In this document: positions 25,007 to 32,804 of the stretch, one piece after another | Layout of the letters: each line of letters opens with the position of its first letter | How positions within the stretch are numbered: position 1 is the first letter of the stretch | Assembly (NCBI GenBank): GCA_910575435.1 | Contig: CAJTGI010000012.1 | Coordinates: 55,218 to 119,217, forward strand | Direction of reading: 5' to 3' | Source of the DNA: Clostridiaceae bacterium | GTDB lineage: Bacteria; Bacillota; Clostridia; Lachnospirales; Lachnospiraceae | DNA length: 64,000 bases | Position numbers and translations under genes: made by a program | The notes under the pieces: generated by a model | Databases searched by the model: none | The model's input: only the letters and a program-made list of their open reading frames with translations | Told to the model about the DNA's origin: nothing

Positions 25007-27115
25007 ATGCAGACAAGAACAGGAAGTTTATCGATTGAATCAGAGAATATGTTTCCGATTATCAAGAAGTGGTTGTATTCTGACCACGATATCTTTATCC
25101 GCGAGCTGGTGTCCAACGGCTGCGATGCCATCACCAAGTTAAAGAAGTTAGAGGTGATGGGGGAGTACGATTTTGCGGATGATTTCAAGCCCCAGATTCA
25201 GGTGGAGGTAGATGCGGAGGGCAAGAGCATTTCCTTTACGGATAACGGGATTGGCATGACCGAGGAGGAAGTGTCGGAGTACATCAATCAGGTGGCCTTT
25301 TCCGGTGCGACAGATTTCCTGGAGAAATATAAGGACAAGACCAATGAGGAGCAGATCATCGGGCATTTCGGGCTGGGATTTTACTCTTCCTTCATGGTGG
25401 CAGACCGGGTGACCATCGACACCCTGTCATGGCAGGATGGAGCCGAAGCCGTTCACTGGGAGAGCGAGGGCGGCATTGACTTTGAGATGTCTGCGGGCGA
25501 GAGGACGGAAGTGGGTACGAAAATCACCCTGTATCTTTCTGAGGACAGCCTGGAGTTTGCCAATGAATATCGGGTGCGGGAAGTGCTGAACAAGTATTGC
25601 TCTTTCATGCCGGTGGAGATTTTCCTGTCCAAGGCCAATGCGGAGCAGGAGTTTGAGACCATTGATGCGGAGGATATCCGGGATGATGACGTGGTGGTAG
25701 AGAAATTCACCGAGGAGGCCAAGACCGAGGAGAAGGAAAACGAGGACGGCACCAAGGAGACGGTGGAAATCAGCCCCGCCAAGGATAAGGCAAAGATTCA
25801 CAAGCGTCCTGTCTCCATCAGCGATACCACGCCTCTTTGGATGAAGCACCCCAATGACTGTACCGAGGAGGAGTATAAGGAATTTTACCGCAAGGTGTTC
25901 CAGGATTACAAGGAGCCTTTGTTCTGGATTCATCTGAACATGGATTATCCATTTAACTTGAAGGGAATCCTGTACTTCCCGAAAGTGAATACGGAGTATG
26001 ACAATCTGGAGGGCGTGATTAAGCTTTATAATAACCAGGTGTTCATTGCGGACAATATCAAGGAAGTGATTCCGGAGTTTTTGATGCTCTTAAAGGGCGT
26101 GATTGACTGCCCCGACCTGCCTCTGAATGTTTCCAGAAGCGCACTGCAGAATGACGGCTTCGTGAAGAAGATTTCTGATTACATTACGAAGAAGGTGGCG
26201 GACAAGCTTTCTGGCATGTACAAGGTGGAGCGGGAGAGTTATGAGAAATATTGGGACGATATCAGCCCCTTTATCAAGTATGGCTGCCTGAAGGATGATA
26301 AATTCCGGGAGAAGATGGCGGAGTTCATTATTTTCAGGGATCTGGATGATAAGTTCATCACCCTGCCGGAGTATGTGGAGCAGATGGGGAAGGCAGAGGG
26401 AGACAGTGATTCTGCGGAGGAAGGCTCCGCAGTGGTGGAGGACAGCGTAGAGGAAGCGGAGGAAAATTCTGCCGCAGAGGCAGAAGCCGAGGCGGATCAG
26501 GAAGAAGAGCCGGCCATTGTCTACTATGTGACGGACATGCAGCAGCAGAGCCAGTATATCAATCTCTTCCGGGAGCAGAACCTGAATGCCCTGGTGCTGA
26601 CCCACAATATCGACCAGCCTTTTATCAGCCAACTGGAGCAGGGTGACTTGAAGGTGCAGTTCAAGCGCATTGATGCGGATGTGACGGACACGATGACGGA
26701 GGAGATGGACGAGGAGACTGCGAAGGCTCAGACCGAGTCCCTGACGGAAATCTTTAAGAAGGCTCTGGGCAAGGAGCAGTTGGAAGTGAAGGTGGAGAAA
26801 TTAAAGAATGAGAAGATTTCTTCCATGATGACCCTGTCCGAGGAGACCCGCCGGATGCAGGATATGATGAAGATGTACAGCATGGGCGGCAATGGCATGG
26901 ATATGGGCATGTTTGGCGGCGGGGAGACCTTGATCTTAAACTCTGCCAATGCCCTGGTGCAGTATATCCTGGACAACAAGGAAGGGGAGCATGTGGACTT
27001 GTTCTGCAAGCAGCTCTATGATTTGGCTATGATTGCCCATAAGCCCCTTCCGGCAGAGGAAATGACGGAGTTCGTAGCGCGGAGCAATGAGATTATGATG
27101 CTTCTGGCAAAATAA
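25007..27115 (+). CDS. htpG: Hsp90-family chaperone HtpG
   Basis: A 702-residue cytoplasmic chaperone. The GHKL ATPase motifs are complete (RELVSNGCDAITKLKKL, ISFTDNGIGMTEEE, EEQIIGHFGLGFYSSFMV, and TKITLYLSEDS). The middle domain contains LFWIHLNMDYPFNLKGILYF and the catalytic-loop region DCPDLPLNVSRSALQND; a C-terminal dimerisation domain follows. The protein is longer than the usual about 625 residues because of two charged insertions, one near 240 (EEAKTEEKENEDGTKETVE) and a highly acidic stretch near 460-500. Three ATG codons in a row (25001, 25004, 25007) follow GGAG; the third gives the best spacing. Expression is controlled by a perfect CIRCE element. Confidence 0.95.
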   Translation: MQTRTGSLSIESENMFPIIKKWLYSDHDIFIRELVSNGCDAITKLKKLEVMGEYDFADDFKPQIQVEVDAEGKSISFTDNGIGMTEEEVSEYINQVAFSGATDFLEKYKDKTNEEQIIGHFGLGFYSSFMVADRVTIDTLSWQDGAEAVHWESEGGIDFEMSAGERTEVGTKITLYLSEDSLEFANEYRVREVLNKYCSFMPVEIFLSKANAEQEFETIDAEDIRDDDVVVEKFTEEAKTEEKENEDGTKETVEISPAKDKAKIHKRPVSISDTTPLWMKHPNDCTEEEYKEFYRKVFQDYKEPLFWIHLNMDYPFNLKGILYFPKVNTEYDNLEGVIKLYNNQVFIADNIKEVIPEFLMLLKGVIDCPDLPLNVSRSALQNDGFVKKISDYITKKVADKLSGMYKVERESYEKYWDDISPFIKYGCLKDDKFREKMAEFIIFRDLDDKFITLPEYVEQMGKAEGDSDSAEEGSAVVEDSVEEAEENSAAEAEAEADQEEEPAIVYYVTDMQQQSQYINLFREQNLNALVLTHNIDQPFISQLEQGDLKVQFKRIDADVTDTMTEEMDEETAKAQTESLTEIFKKALGKEQLEVKVEKLKNEKISSMMTLSEETRRMQDMMKMYSMGGNGMDMGMFGGGETLILNSANALVQYILDNKEGEHVDLFCKQLYDLAMIAHKPLPAEEMTEFVARSNEIMMLLAK

Positions 27116-27147
27116 TGAAGGATAATGAAAAATTATCGGCTCCCATC

Positions 27148-27162
27148 GGCCGTGAATAGTAA
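27148..27162. repeat. half copy of the REP-like motif
   Basis: GGCCGTGAATAGTAA, 14 of 15 bases identical to the motif at 4535, located between the htpG stop and its terminator. Confidence 0.5.
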
Positions 27163-27178
27163 GGATTTGATGTGTGAT

Positions 27179-27217
27179 GCCGGCAGTCGCCTTAGAATTG
27201 GTGACTGCCGGCTTTTT
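27179..27217 (+). terminator. rho-independent terminator after htpG
   Basis: Ten-base perfect stem GCCGGCAGTC / GACTGCCGGC followed by TTTTT, 64 bases after the htpG stop. Confidence 0.9.
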
Positions 27218-27298
27218 CTGTTGTTTTCGTTCAGATACAAATAGTTGTGTGAGACAGCCACTTGTTTCTATCAGGATGCATAAAATTATAAAAAAATA

Positions 27299-27360
27299 TT
27301 GACCAATGGTCATTTTTGGTGTATAGTAGCATATAGTAAAAATGACTGCTGGTCATTTTT
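27299..27360 (+). promoter_or_regulatory. promoter and tandem TetR-type operators of the MMPL operon
   Basis: TTGACC (27299-27304) and TATAGT (27322-27327) with a 17-base spacer form the promoter. A palindrome TGACC-AAT-GGTCA (27300-27312) overlaps the -35 box, and a second with nine-base arms, AAAAATGAC and GTCATTTTT (27338-27360), lies downstream of the start point. Both contain TGAC...GGTCA, so one regulator, most likely the TetR protein ending this operon, probably binds both. Confidence 0.8.
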
Positions 27361-27387
27361 GATTGAAAACAAAGAAGGAAAGGAAGA

Positions 27388-29526
27388 ATGACAATGATTA
27401 ATGTGGGTAAATGGATTACGAAACACAAGAACCTGATTCTGCTATTGACGGTAATCCTATTGATTCCGGCGGGAATCGGCTACATTTCCACCCGGGTCAA
27501 CTATGACGTACTCAGCTATCTGCCCAAGTCTCTCGAGACGGTGGAGGGGCAGGACGTGATGGTGGATGAGTTCGGAATGGGTGCCTTCTCCATGATTGTG
27601 GTGGAGGACATGGAGATGAAGGACGTGTCGAAACTGGAGGAGCAGGTGGAGAAGATTGACCACGTGAAGGATGTGCTCTGGTATGATGACATGCTGGATA
27701 CCAGGGTTCCGGTGGAGATGCTTCCCAAGGATCTGCGGGATGCCTTTTTCAACGGCAATGCCACCATGATGATTGCATTTTTTGACGGAACCACCTCCGA
27801 GGACAATACCATGGATGCCATCGAGGAGATTCGCTCCACGGTGGGGAAGAACGTCTATGCCAGCGGCATGTCCGGAGTGGTGACAGATATTAAGAATCTG
27901 GCGCTGGAGGAGATGCCAATCTATGTGGCGGTGGCTTCGGTGCTTAGTTTGATCGTGCTGCTGATTACCATGGATTCCATCGTAGCGCCGCTGATTTTCC
28001 TGACCACCATCGGCATCTCCATCGTATTGAATCTGGGAAGCAATTTCTTCATGGGGGAGATTTCCTATATCACCCAGGCTCTGGCGGCGGTGCTTCAGCT
28101 GGCGGTGACGATGGACTACTCCATCTTCCTATTAGAGAGTTTCGAGGCGAATAAGAAGCGTTATCCGGGAGATAAGAAGCGGGCCATGGCTCATGCTATT
28201 TCCAATACGTTTAAATCGGTATCCAGCAGTTCGGTGACTACCATTGCCGGATTCGTGGCCCTTTGCTTTATGACATTTAAATTAGGCACGGATATCGGAA
28301 TCGTGATGTCCAAGGGCGTGGTGATTGGAGTGCTTGCTTGCGTTACCGTACTCCCTGCTATGATCCTGACCTTTGACGGGGCGATAGAAAAGACCAGCCA
28401 TAAGAATTTGATTCCATCTCTGGATGGAGTTTCCAAGTTCATTATCAAGCATCACTGGATTGCTTTAATACTCTTTGCCGTGATTTTATTCCCGGCGGCA
28501 TACGGAAACAGCAATTATGAGATTTATTATAACCTTGATACTTCCCTGCCAAAAGATATTCCCAGTTCGGAGGCGAATGAGAAGTTGAAGGAGCACTTTG
28601 ACATGAGTTCGGTGCATATGGTGCTTTTGGAGGATGGCCTGACAGCCAAGGAAAAGAACGCCATGATTGGGGAACTGAAGGAAGTGAAGGGAGTCAAGTG
28701 GGTGCTGGGGCTGGATGCCCTCTTTGGGCCAAACCTGCCGGATTACATGATTCCCGAGGATGTGCGGGGAATGCTAAAGACCGACAATTACGAGCTGGAG
28801 TTTATCTGTTCCGACTATGCTTCCGCCACGGATGAGTCTAATGAGCAGATTCACGCCCTGGACCAGATTGTGAAGGGATACCAGAAGGGGGGCATGGTCA
28901 TCGGCGAGGCGCCTCTGATGAAGGATTTGACCGATGTGACCAATGTGGATCTGGCCAATGTGAATTATATTTCCATCGGCGCCATTTTCTTAATCATCCT
29001 CATTACCTTCAAGTCCATCAGCATCCCGGTGATTCTGGTGTCGGTGATTGAGTTTGCCATCGCCTGCAATATGGCGGTACCATATTATGCGGATACGCCG
29101 TTGCCCTTCGTGGCAAGCATCGTGATCGGGACCATTCAGCTGGGGGCTACGGTGGATTATGCGATTCTGATGACCAACCGCTACCATAAGGAGCGGACGG
29201 TACAGAAGAGGAGCAAGAAGGATGCCATTGTCATCGCTCACCAGACTTCTATCAAGTCCATCCTGACCAGCGGGTTCTGTTTCTTTGCGGCGACTTTCGG
29301 AGTTTCCCTGTATTCCCGCATTGATATGATTGGCGCTATCTGCACCCTGCTGGCCAGAGGAGCGGTCATCAGCATGGTGGTGGTGATTGCCATCCTGCCG
29401 GCAATGCTGTGGATTTGCGATGGTCTGATTATTCGCACTTCTTTGGATATGCGGAAGGCGCAGGTGCATCAGAGAGATCGGGCAGGTGAAAATGTGCCAT
29501 ACCTGGTGCAGAAGGCAGAAAAATAA
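27388..29526 (+). CDS. MMPL/RND-type membrane transporter
   Basis: A 712-residue integral membrane protein with twelve predicted membrane segments in two halves, each starting with one segment, an extracellular domain of about 150 residues, then five segments. Signature stretches are YVAVASVLSLIVLLITMDS, AAVLQLAVTMDYSIFLLESF in the first half and IVIGTIQLGATVDYAILMTN in the second, with the Asp-Tyr pair that carries protons in MMPL proteins. Members export lipids, siderophores or drugs. The first of a three-gene unit with a coiled-coil exported protein and a TetR regulator. ATG 27388 closely follows GGAAG; ATG 27394 (third codon) may be the real start. Confidence 0.92.
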   Translation: MTMINVGKWITKHKNLILLLTVILLIPAGIGYISTRVNYDVLSYLPKSLETVEGQDVMVDEFGMGAFSMIVVEDMEMKDVSKLEEQVEKIDHVKDVLWYDDMLDTRVPVEMLPKDLRDAFFNGNATMMIAFFDGTTSEDNTMDAIEEIRSTVGKNVYASGMSGVVTDIKNLALEEMPIYVAVASVLSLIVLLITMDSIVAPLIFLTTIGISIVLNLGSNFFMGEISYITQALAAVLQLAVTMDYSIFLLESFEANKKRYPGDKKRAMAHAISNTFKSVSSSSVTTIAGFVALCFMTFKLGTDIGIVMSKGVVIGVLACVTVLPAMILTFDGAIEKTSHKNLIPSLDGVSKFIIKHHWIALILFAVILFPAAYGNSNYEIYYNLDTSLPKDIPSSEANEKLKEHFDMSSVHMVLLEDGLTAKEKNAMIGELKEVKGVKWVLGLDALFGPNLPDYMIPEDVRGMLKTDNYELEFICSDYASATDESNEQIHALDQIVKGYQKGGMVIGEAPLMKDLTDVTNVDLANVNYISIGAIFLIILITFKSISIPVILVSVIEFAIACNMAVPYYADTPLPFVASIVIGTIQLGATVDYAILMTNRYHKERTVQKRSKKDAIVIAHQTSIKSILTSGFCFFAATFGVSLYSRIDMIGAICTLLARGAVISMVVVIAILPAMLWICDGLIIRTSLDMRKAQVHQRDRAGENVPYLVQKAEK

Positions 29527-29559
29527 ATGTTGCTATAGAAATGGAGGTAGTGTGAAAAA

Positions 29560-29636
29560 TGAATTTTTCACACGCAAATTTGTGCCTACGGCATAGCGCA
29601 TTACATGCGCATTCAAGTTTGCAGGTACTAGAAAGG
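29560..29636. other. structured intercistronic spacer
   Basis: Within the 123-base gap between the MMPL gene and the next, GCAAATTTG and CAAGTTTGC flank a perfect hairpin GCGCAT-TAC-ATGCGC (29597-29611). A hairpin here could adjust relative expression of the two products or protect the downstream message. Confidence 0.4.
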
Positions 29637-29649
29637 AATGAAGATTATT

Positions 29650-31911
29650 ATGAGAGCGAATAAGAAAAAAGTGATAGCATGGGGACTTACCAGCGTATTG
29701 GCGGCAGCGATTTTGGTGGGAAATGTGGAGTATGCCACCCACACATTTGCCATCGCCAAGGAGGCGGCACAGGATGTGAAGAAAGTATCGGTGCGGGCGA
29801 TAGACTATGCGGCGGCGAAAAAGGCGGCATCCGGGGTGGAGAAGTCGGAGAGCGTCTATGTCACCATGGATGCTAACGGAAATAAAAAAGATGTGCTGGT
29901 CTCCGACTGGCTGAAAGGGGCGGGTATCCAGGGCAGGCTGGAGGATGTGTCTTGCCTGACGGACATTCAGAACACCAAGGGAGAGGAAAAGTTTGAACAG
30001 GATGGGGACCGACTCACCTGGGAGGCAGGAGACAAGGATATCTATTACCAGGGAAAGACCCAGGAGGAGCTTCCGGTGAAGGTGGCTATCACCTACACCC
30101 TGGATGGGCAGGAGATGGCCCCAGAGGATCTGCTGGGCAAGAGCGGAAAATTAGAAATTAGGATCCAGTACCAGAACCTGTCTAAGAAGAAGGTGGAAAT
30201 TGGCGGAAAGAAAAAGGAAGTATACACGCCTTTCCTCATGGCAACGGGCATGATACTTCCGGTGGAGCATTTTACCAATGTGAAAGTAGACCATGGGGAG
30301 GTGCTTTCCGAGGGAGAGAATGACATCGTGGGAGTTTTCGGGATGCCGGGACTGAAAGAGACGCTGGATTTGGATGGCCTGGATTTTGGGGAGGACGCAG
30401 ATGTGGACGTTTCCAAAATTGAAGAAAAGATCACTGATACTGCCGTGATTACTGCGGATGTGGATCAGTTTGAAATGGGCGCCACCTATACCGTGGCCAC
30501 TGCCAGCATTTTTGACGACATTGACTTCGGGGAGGTGGAGGACACCGATGGATTGGAAGAGAAACTGGATGATTTGAAGAAGGCGGCAAATGATTTGGTG
30601 GATGGTTCTGAAAAGATTGAAGATGGACTGGATGAACTGGACAGCAGCTTTGTCAAATATGCCAAGGCCATTAAGACATTGCAGAAGAGCGTGCAGAAGT
30701 TAAATAAGGGTGCGGGAGATATTAATGCCGCCACAAAAAAGTACACTAAATCCACTGACAAACTGCTGGGGGCTGTGAATACTTACGTAGACGGAGCCAA
30801 GACCTATGCTAAGAGTACCAAGACCTATGCCGCATCCACGAAGTTGCTAGTAGACGGCGTGGGAAAACTCTACAGCGGTTCTGAGAAATTTCCCACATCT
30901 TACGGACAGTTCGATGAAAAGTTAAACACTTATGTGAATGGTGTGACGACTCTTCTCTCCAAGGAGAACATGACTGCCTTTACCCAGGGGGCATCTGCTT
31001 TGCAGAGCGGCATCGAGACCATCAATGAAGGGGCATCTACTTTGAATGAAAAAAAGGATGATGTGGATACGGCCATCGCAGGACTGGAAACCCTGGCAGA
31101 GAATTATAAGAAATTGGCAGAGGCAGAGACCGATGCCACGAAGAAAGCCACATATCAGAAGATGGCGGAGCAGATGGAGACTGCTGTGGCGGGGACGAAA
31201 CAATATGTGCAGGGGGCGGAAAAATTAGCAGCCTCTGTGGATATTGCCACCAACGGAAAGTCAGACGGGGAGTTGGATGAGAAGGGCAGTAAGGATTTGG
31301 CATTGGGGATGAAATCTCTCAGTGCTAATTTGGGGACGGTGGCTGACAATGCCAAGACCCTGCGGGACAATGCCCCTGCCCTGTTAAATGCCAGCAAGAC
31401 GGTGGATGGCAGCATTGATACGATCTGTACCAACTTGAAGGAAATCTATAGAAATGGTAAACTGATTACGGCCAACAATAAGAAGATCAATGAGGCCGCA
31501 GATAGCCTAACCACCAATGCGGGTAAGGTGAAGAAGAACTCCAAGAAGCTTACGGGCAGCAGCAAGGATTTCAGGAAGGCCACCAAAACCATGAAGAGCG
31601 GCACGGCCAAACTTCTTGACGGGGTAAATACCCTGTGGGACAAAACGGGAGACGTATCTGATGGCATTGGCAAATTGGCAGAAGGATCTGTGGATCTGTA
31701 TGACGGCATGGTGGAATTTCGGAAAGAGGGAGTCAGGAAGCTGACGGATACGGTGGACGATTTGCTGGGAGGCGCAGAAGACCTGAAAGACACGGTGGAG
31801 GCTATCAGGGATGCCGCGGGAGAGTATCAGAGCTTTTCAGGTATTTCTTCCAATATGGATGGGAAAGTGAAATTTATCATGACCACAGAAGAAATCAAGG
31901 GAGAGGATTAG
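29650..31911 (+). CDS. exported coiled-coil protein, YhgE/Pip N-terminal-like
   Basis: A 753-residue protein with an N-terminal membrane anchor or signal (KKVIAWGLTSVLAAAILVGN), a beta-rich domain of about 250 residues (VYVTMDANGNKKDVLVSDWL, then ITYTLDGQEMAPEDLLGKSG), and a long helical region with repeated phrases such as AANDLVDGSEKIEDGLDELD, KLLVDGVGKLYSGSEKF and NTLWDKTGDVSDGIGKLAEG. Such coiled-coil repeats occur in YhgE/Pip proteins partnered with MMPL transporters. Unlike many of them, no C-terminal membrane bundle is visible; the protein ends at KFIMTTEEIKGED. It may be an extracellular adaptor for the transporter (inference). Its TAG stop overlaps the GTG start of the TetR gene by one base. 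An ATG at 29638 abuts the ribosome binding site and is less likely. Confidence 0.8.
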   Translation: MRANKKKVIAWGLTSVLAAAILVGNVEYATHTFAIAKEAAQDVKKVSVRAIDYAAAKKAASGVEKSESVYVTMDANGNKKDVLVSDWLKGAGIQGRLEDVSCLTDIQNTKGEEKFEQDGDRLTWEAGDKDIYYQGKTQEELPVKVAITYTLDGQEMAPEDLLGKSGKLEIRIQYQNLSKKKVEIGGKKKEVYTPFLMATGMILPVEHFTNVKVDHGEVLSEGENDIVGVFGMPGLKETLDLDGLDFGEDADVDVSKIEEKITDTAVITADVDQFEMGATYTVATASIFDDIDFGEVEDTDGLEEKLDDLKKAANDLVDGSEKIEDGLDELDSSFVKYAKAIKTLQKSVQKLNKGAGDINAATKKYTKSTDKLLGAVNTYVDGAKTYAKSTKTYAASTKLLVDGVGKLYSGSEKFPTSYGQFDEKLNTYVNGVTTLLSKENMTAFTQGASALQSGIETINEGASTLNEKKDDVDTAIAGLETLAENYKKLAEAETDATKKATYQKMAEQMETAVAGTKQYVQGAEKLAASVDIATNGKSDGELDEKGSKDLALGMKSLSANLGTVADNAKTLRDNAPALLNASKTVDGSIDTICTNLKEIYRNGKLITANNKKINEAADSLTTNAGKVKKNSKKLTGSSKDFRKATKTMKSGTAKLLDGVNTLWDKTGDVSDGIGKLAEGSVDLYDGMVEFRKEGVRKLTDTVDDLLGGAEDLKDTVEAIRDAAGEYQSFSGISSNMDGKVKFIMTTEEIKGED

Positions 31912-32543
31912 TGGGAAAAGTAGAAGATAAGAAAAAAATGAAGAAAGAGGCTTTGCTTGATTCCGCCCTGAAACTTTTTACAGAGAAGGGGCCTGCGGAG
32001 ACATCCGTGTCGGAGATCGCCAAGGATGCCCAGATGGCAAAGGGAACGTTCTATCTGTATTTTAAGGACAAATATGAGATTCGGGACTGCCTGATTGCCA
32101 GGCAGACCCATTTCATCTTTCAAAAGGCCCATCGGGAACTGAGCGCCATCTTTGAGAAGATGGTGCCGGACCAGGTGGAGGATGGCATCGTCTATCTGCT
32201 GGAGAATATCATTGACCAGTTTACGGAAAATCCAGAGATTCTCCGGTTTATTTCCAAGAATCTGAGTTGGGGGATTTTTTCCAACCTCCGCATCCAAGAC
32301 TTGGATAACCAGAACTGCATGGATATCTTTGACGGGATTCTGGAGCGTTCCAGCAGAAAGTACCGCCAGAGGGAATTGATGATATTTATGATCGTGGAAT
32401 TGGTAAATTCTACCTGCTATAATGTCATTTTAAACCATGCCCCGGTGGCTGTCCAGGAACTGAAAAAGGAATTGATTTGCACTGTGCGGGGGATTATGGA
32501 TCAGTTTGCGGTGGCGATTGATGATACTGGAGTGAATGTGTAA
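31911..32543 (+). CDS. TetR/AcrR-family transcriptional regulator
   Basis: A 210-residue repressor: helix-turn-helix KKEALLDSALKLFTEKGPAE, TSVSEIAKDAQMAKGTFYLY, FKDKYEIRDCLI, then an all-helical ligand domain. It starts with GTG overlapping the previous stop (TAGTG), behind GGGAGAGG, so it is translationally coupled to the coiled-coil gene. Being the last gene of the transporter operon and with paired palindromes at the operon's promoter, it most likely represses its own operon until the exported compound, or membrane stress, is sensed. Confidence 0.92.
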   Translation: MGKVEDKKKMKKEALLDSALKLFTEKGPAETSVSEIAKDAQMAKGTFYLYFKDKYEIRDCLIARQTHFIFQKAHRELSAIFEKMVPDQVEDGIVYLLENIIDQFTENPEILRFISKNLSWGIFSNLRIQDLDNQNCMDIFDGILERSSRKYRQRELMIFMIVELVNSTCYNVILNHAPVAVQELKKELICTVRGIMDQFAVAIDDTGVNV

Positions 32544-32626
32544 GGGGAAGCATAGTGAAGATGAGAGGTGCAGCCGCAGAATAAAACCACTTGCGATGCA
32601 AACCAGGGCGCACGCATCAGCCAATC

Positions 32627-32655
32627 TTGTGAAAACCAATCTGATATGTTATAAT
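32627..32655 (+). promoter_or_regulatory. promoter (TTGTGA-17-TATAAT)
   Basis: TTGTGA at 32627-32632, 17 bases, TATAAT at 32650-32655. It reads first into a 15-codon frame at 32683 and then toward the large LRR gene at 32805. Confidence 0.6.
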
Positions 32656-32682
32656 GCTTCCAAATTGTGGGAGGGAATTGTG

Positions 32683-32730
32683 TTGGGACTTAAAAATTAT
32701 GACGATAAACCAATCAGATTGAAGATGTAG
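32683..32730 (+). pseudogene. 15-codon frame, possible relic of a longer gene's start
   Basis: TTG 32683 follows GGGAGGGAATTGTG and opens a 15-residue frame (GLKNYDDKPIRLKM after the initiator) ending in TAG. The sequence looks like the first residues of a small clostridial protein family that begins with GLKxYDDKxIR and continues for about 100 residues; here it stops at once. It may be a truncated relic or a leader peptide. Confidence 0.3.
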
Positions 32731-32804
32731 GGCGAATTAATGTGAACGCTATGGAGCGAAGCAGGGTATTTTTTTTGAACATTTAAATGAAGGAGGTTGC
32801 CAAA

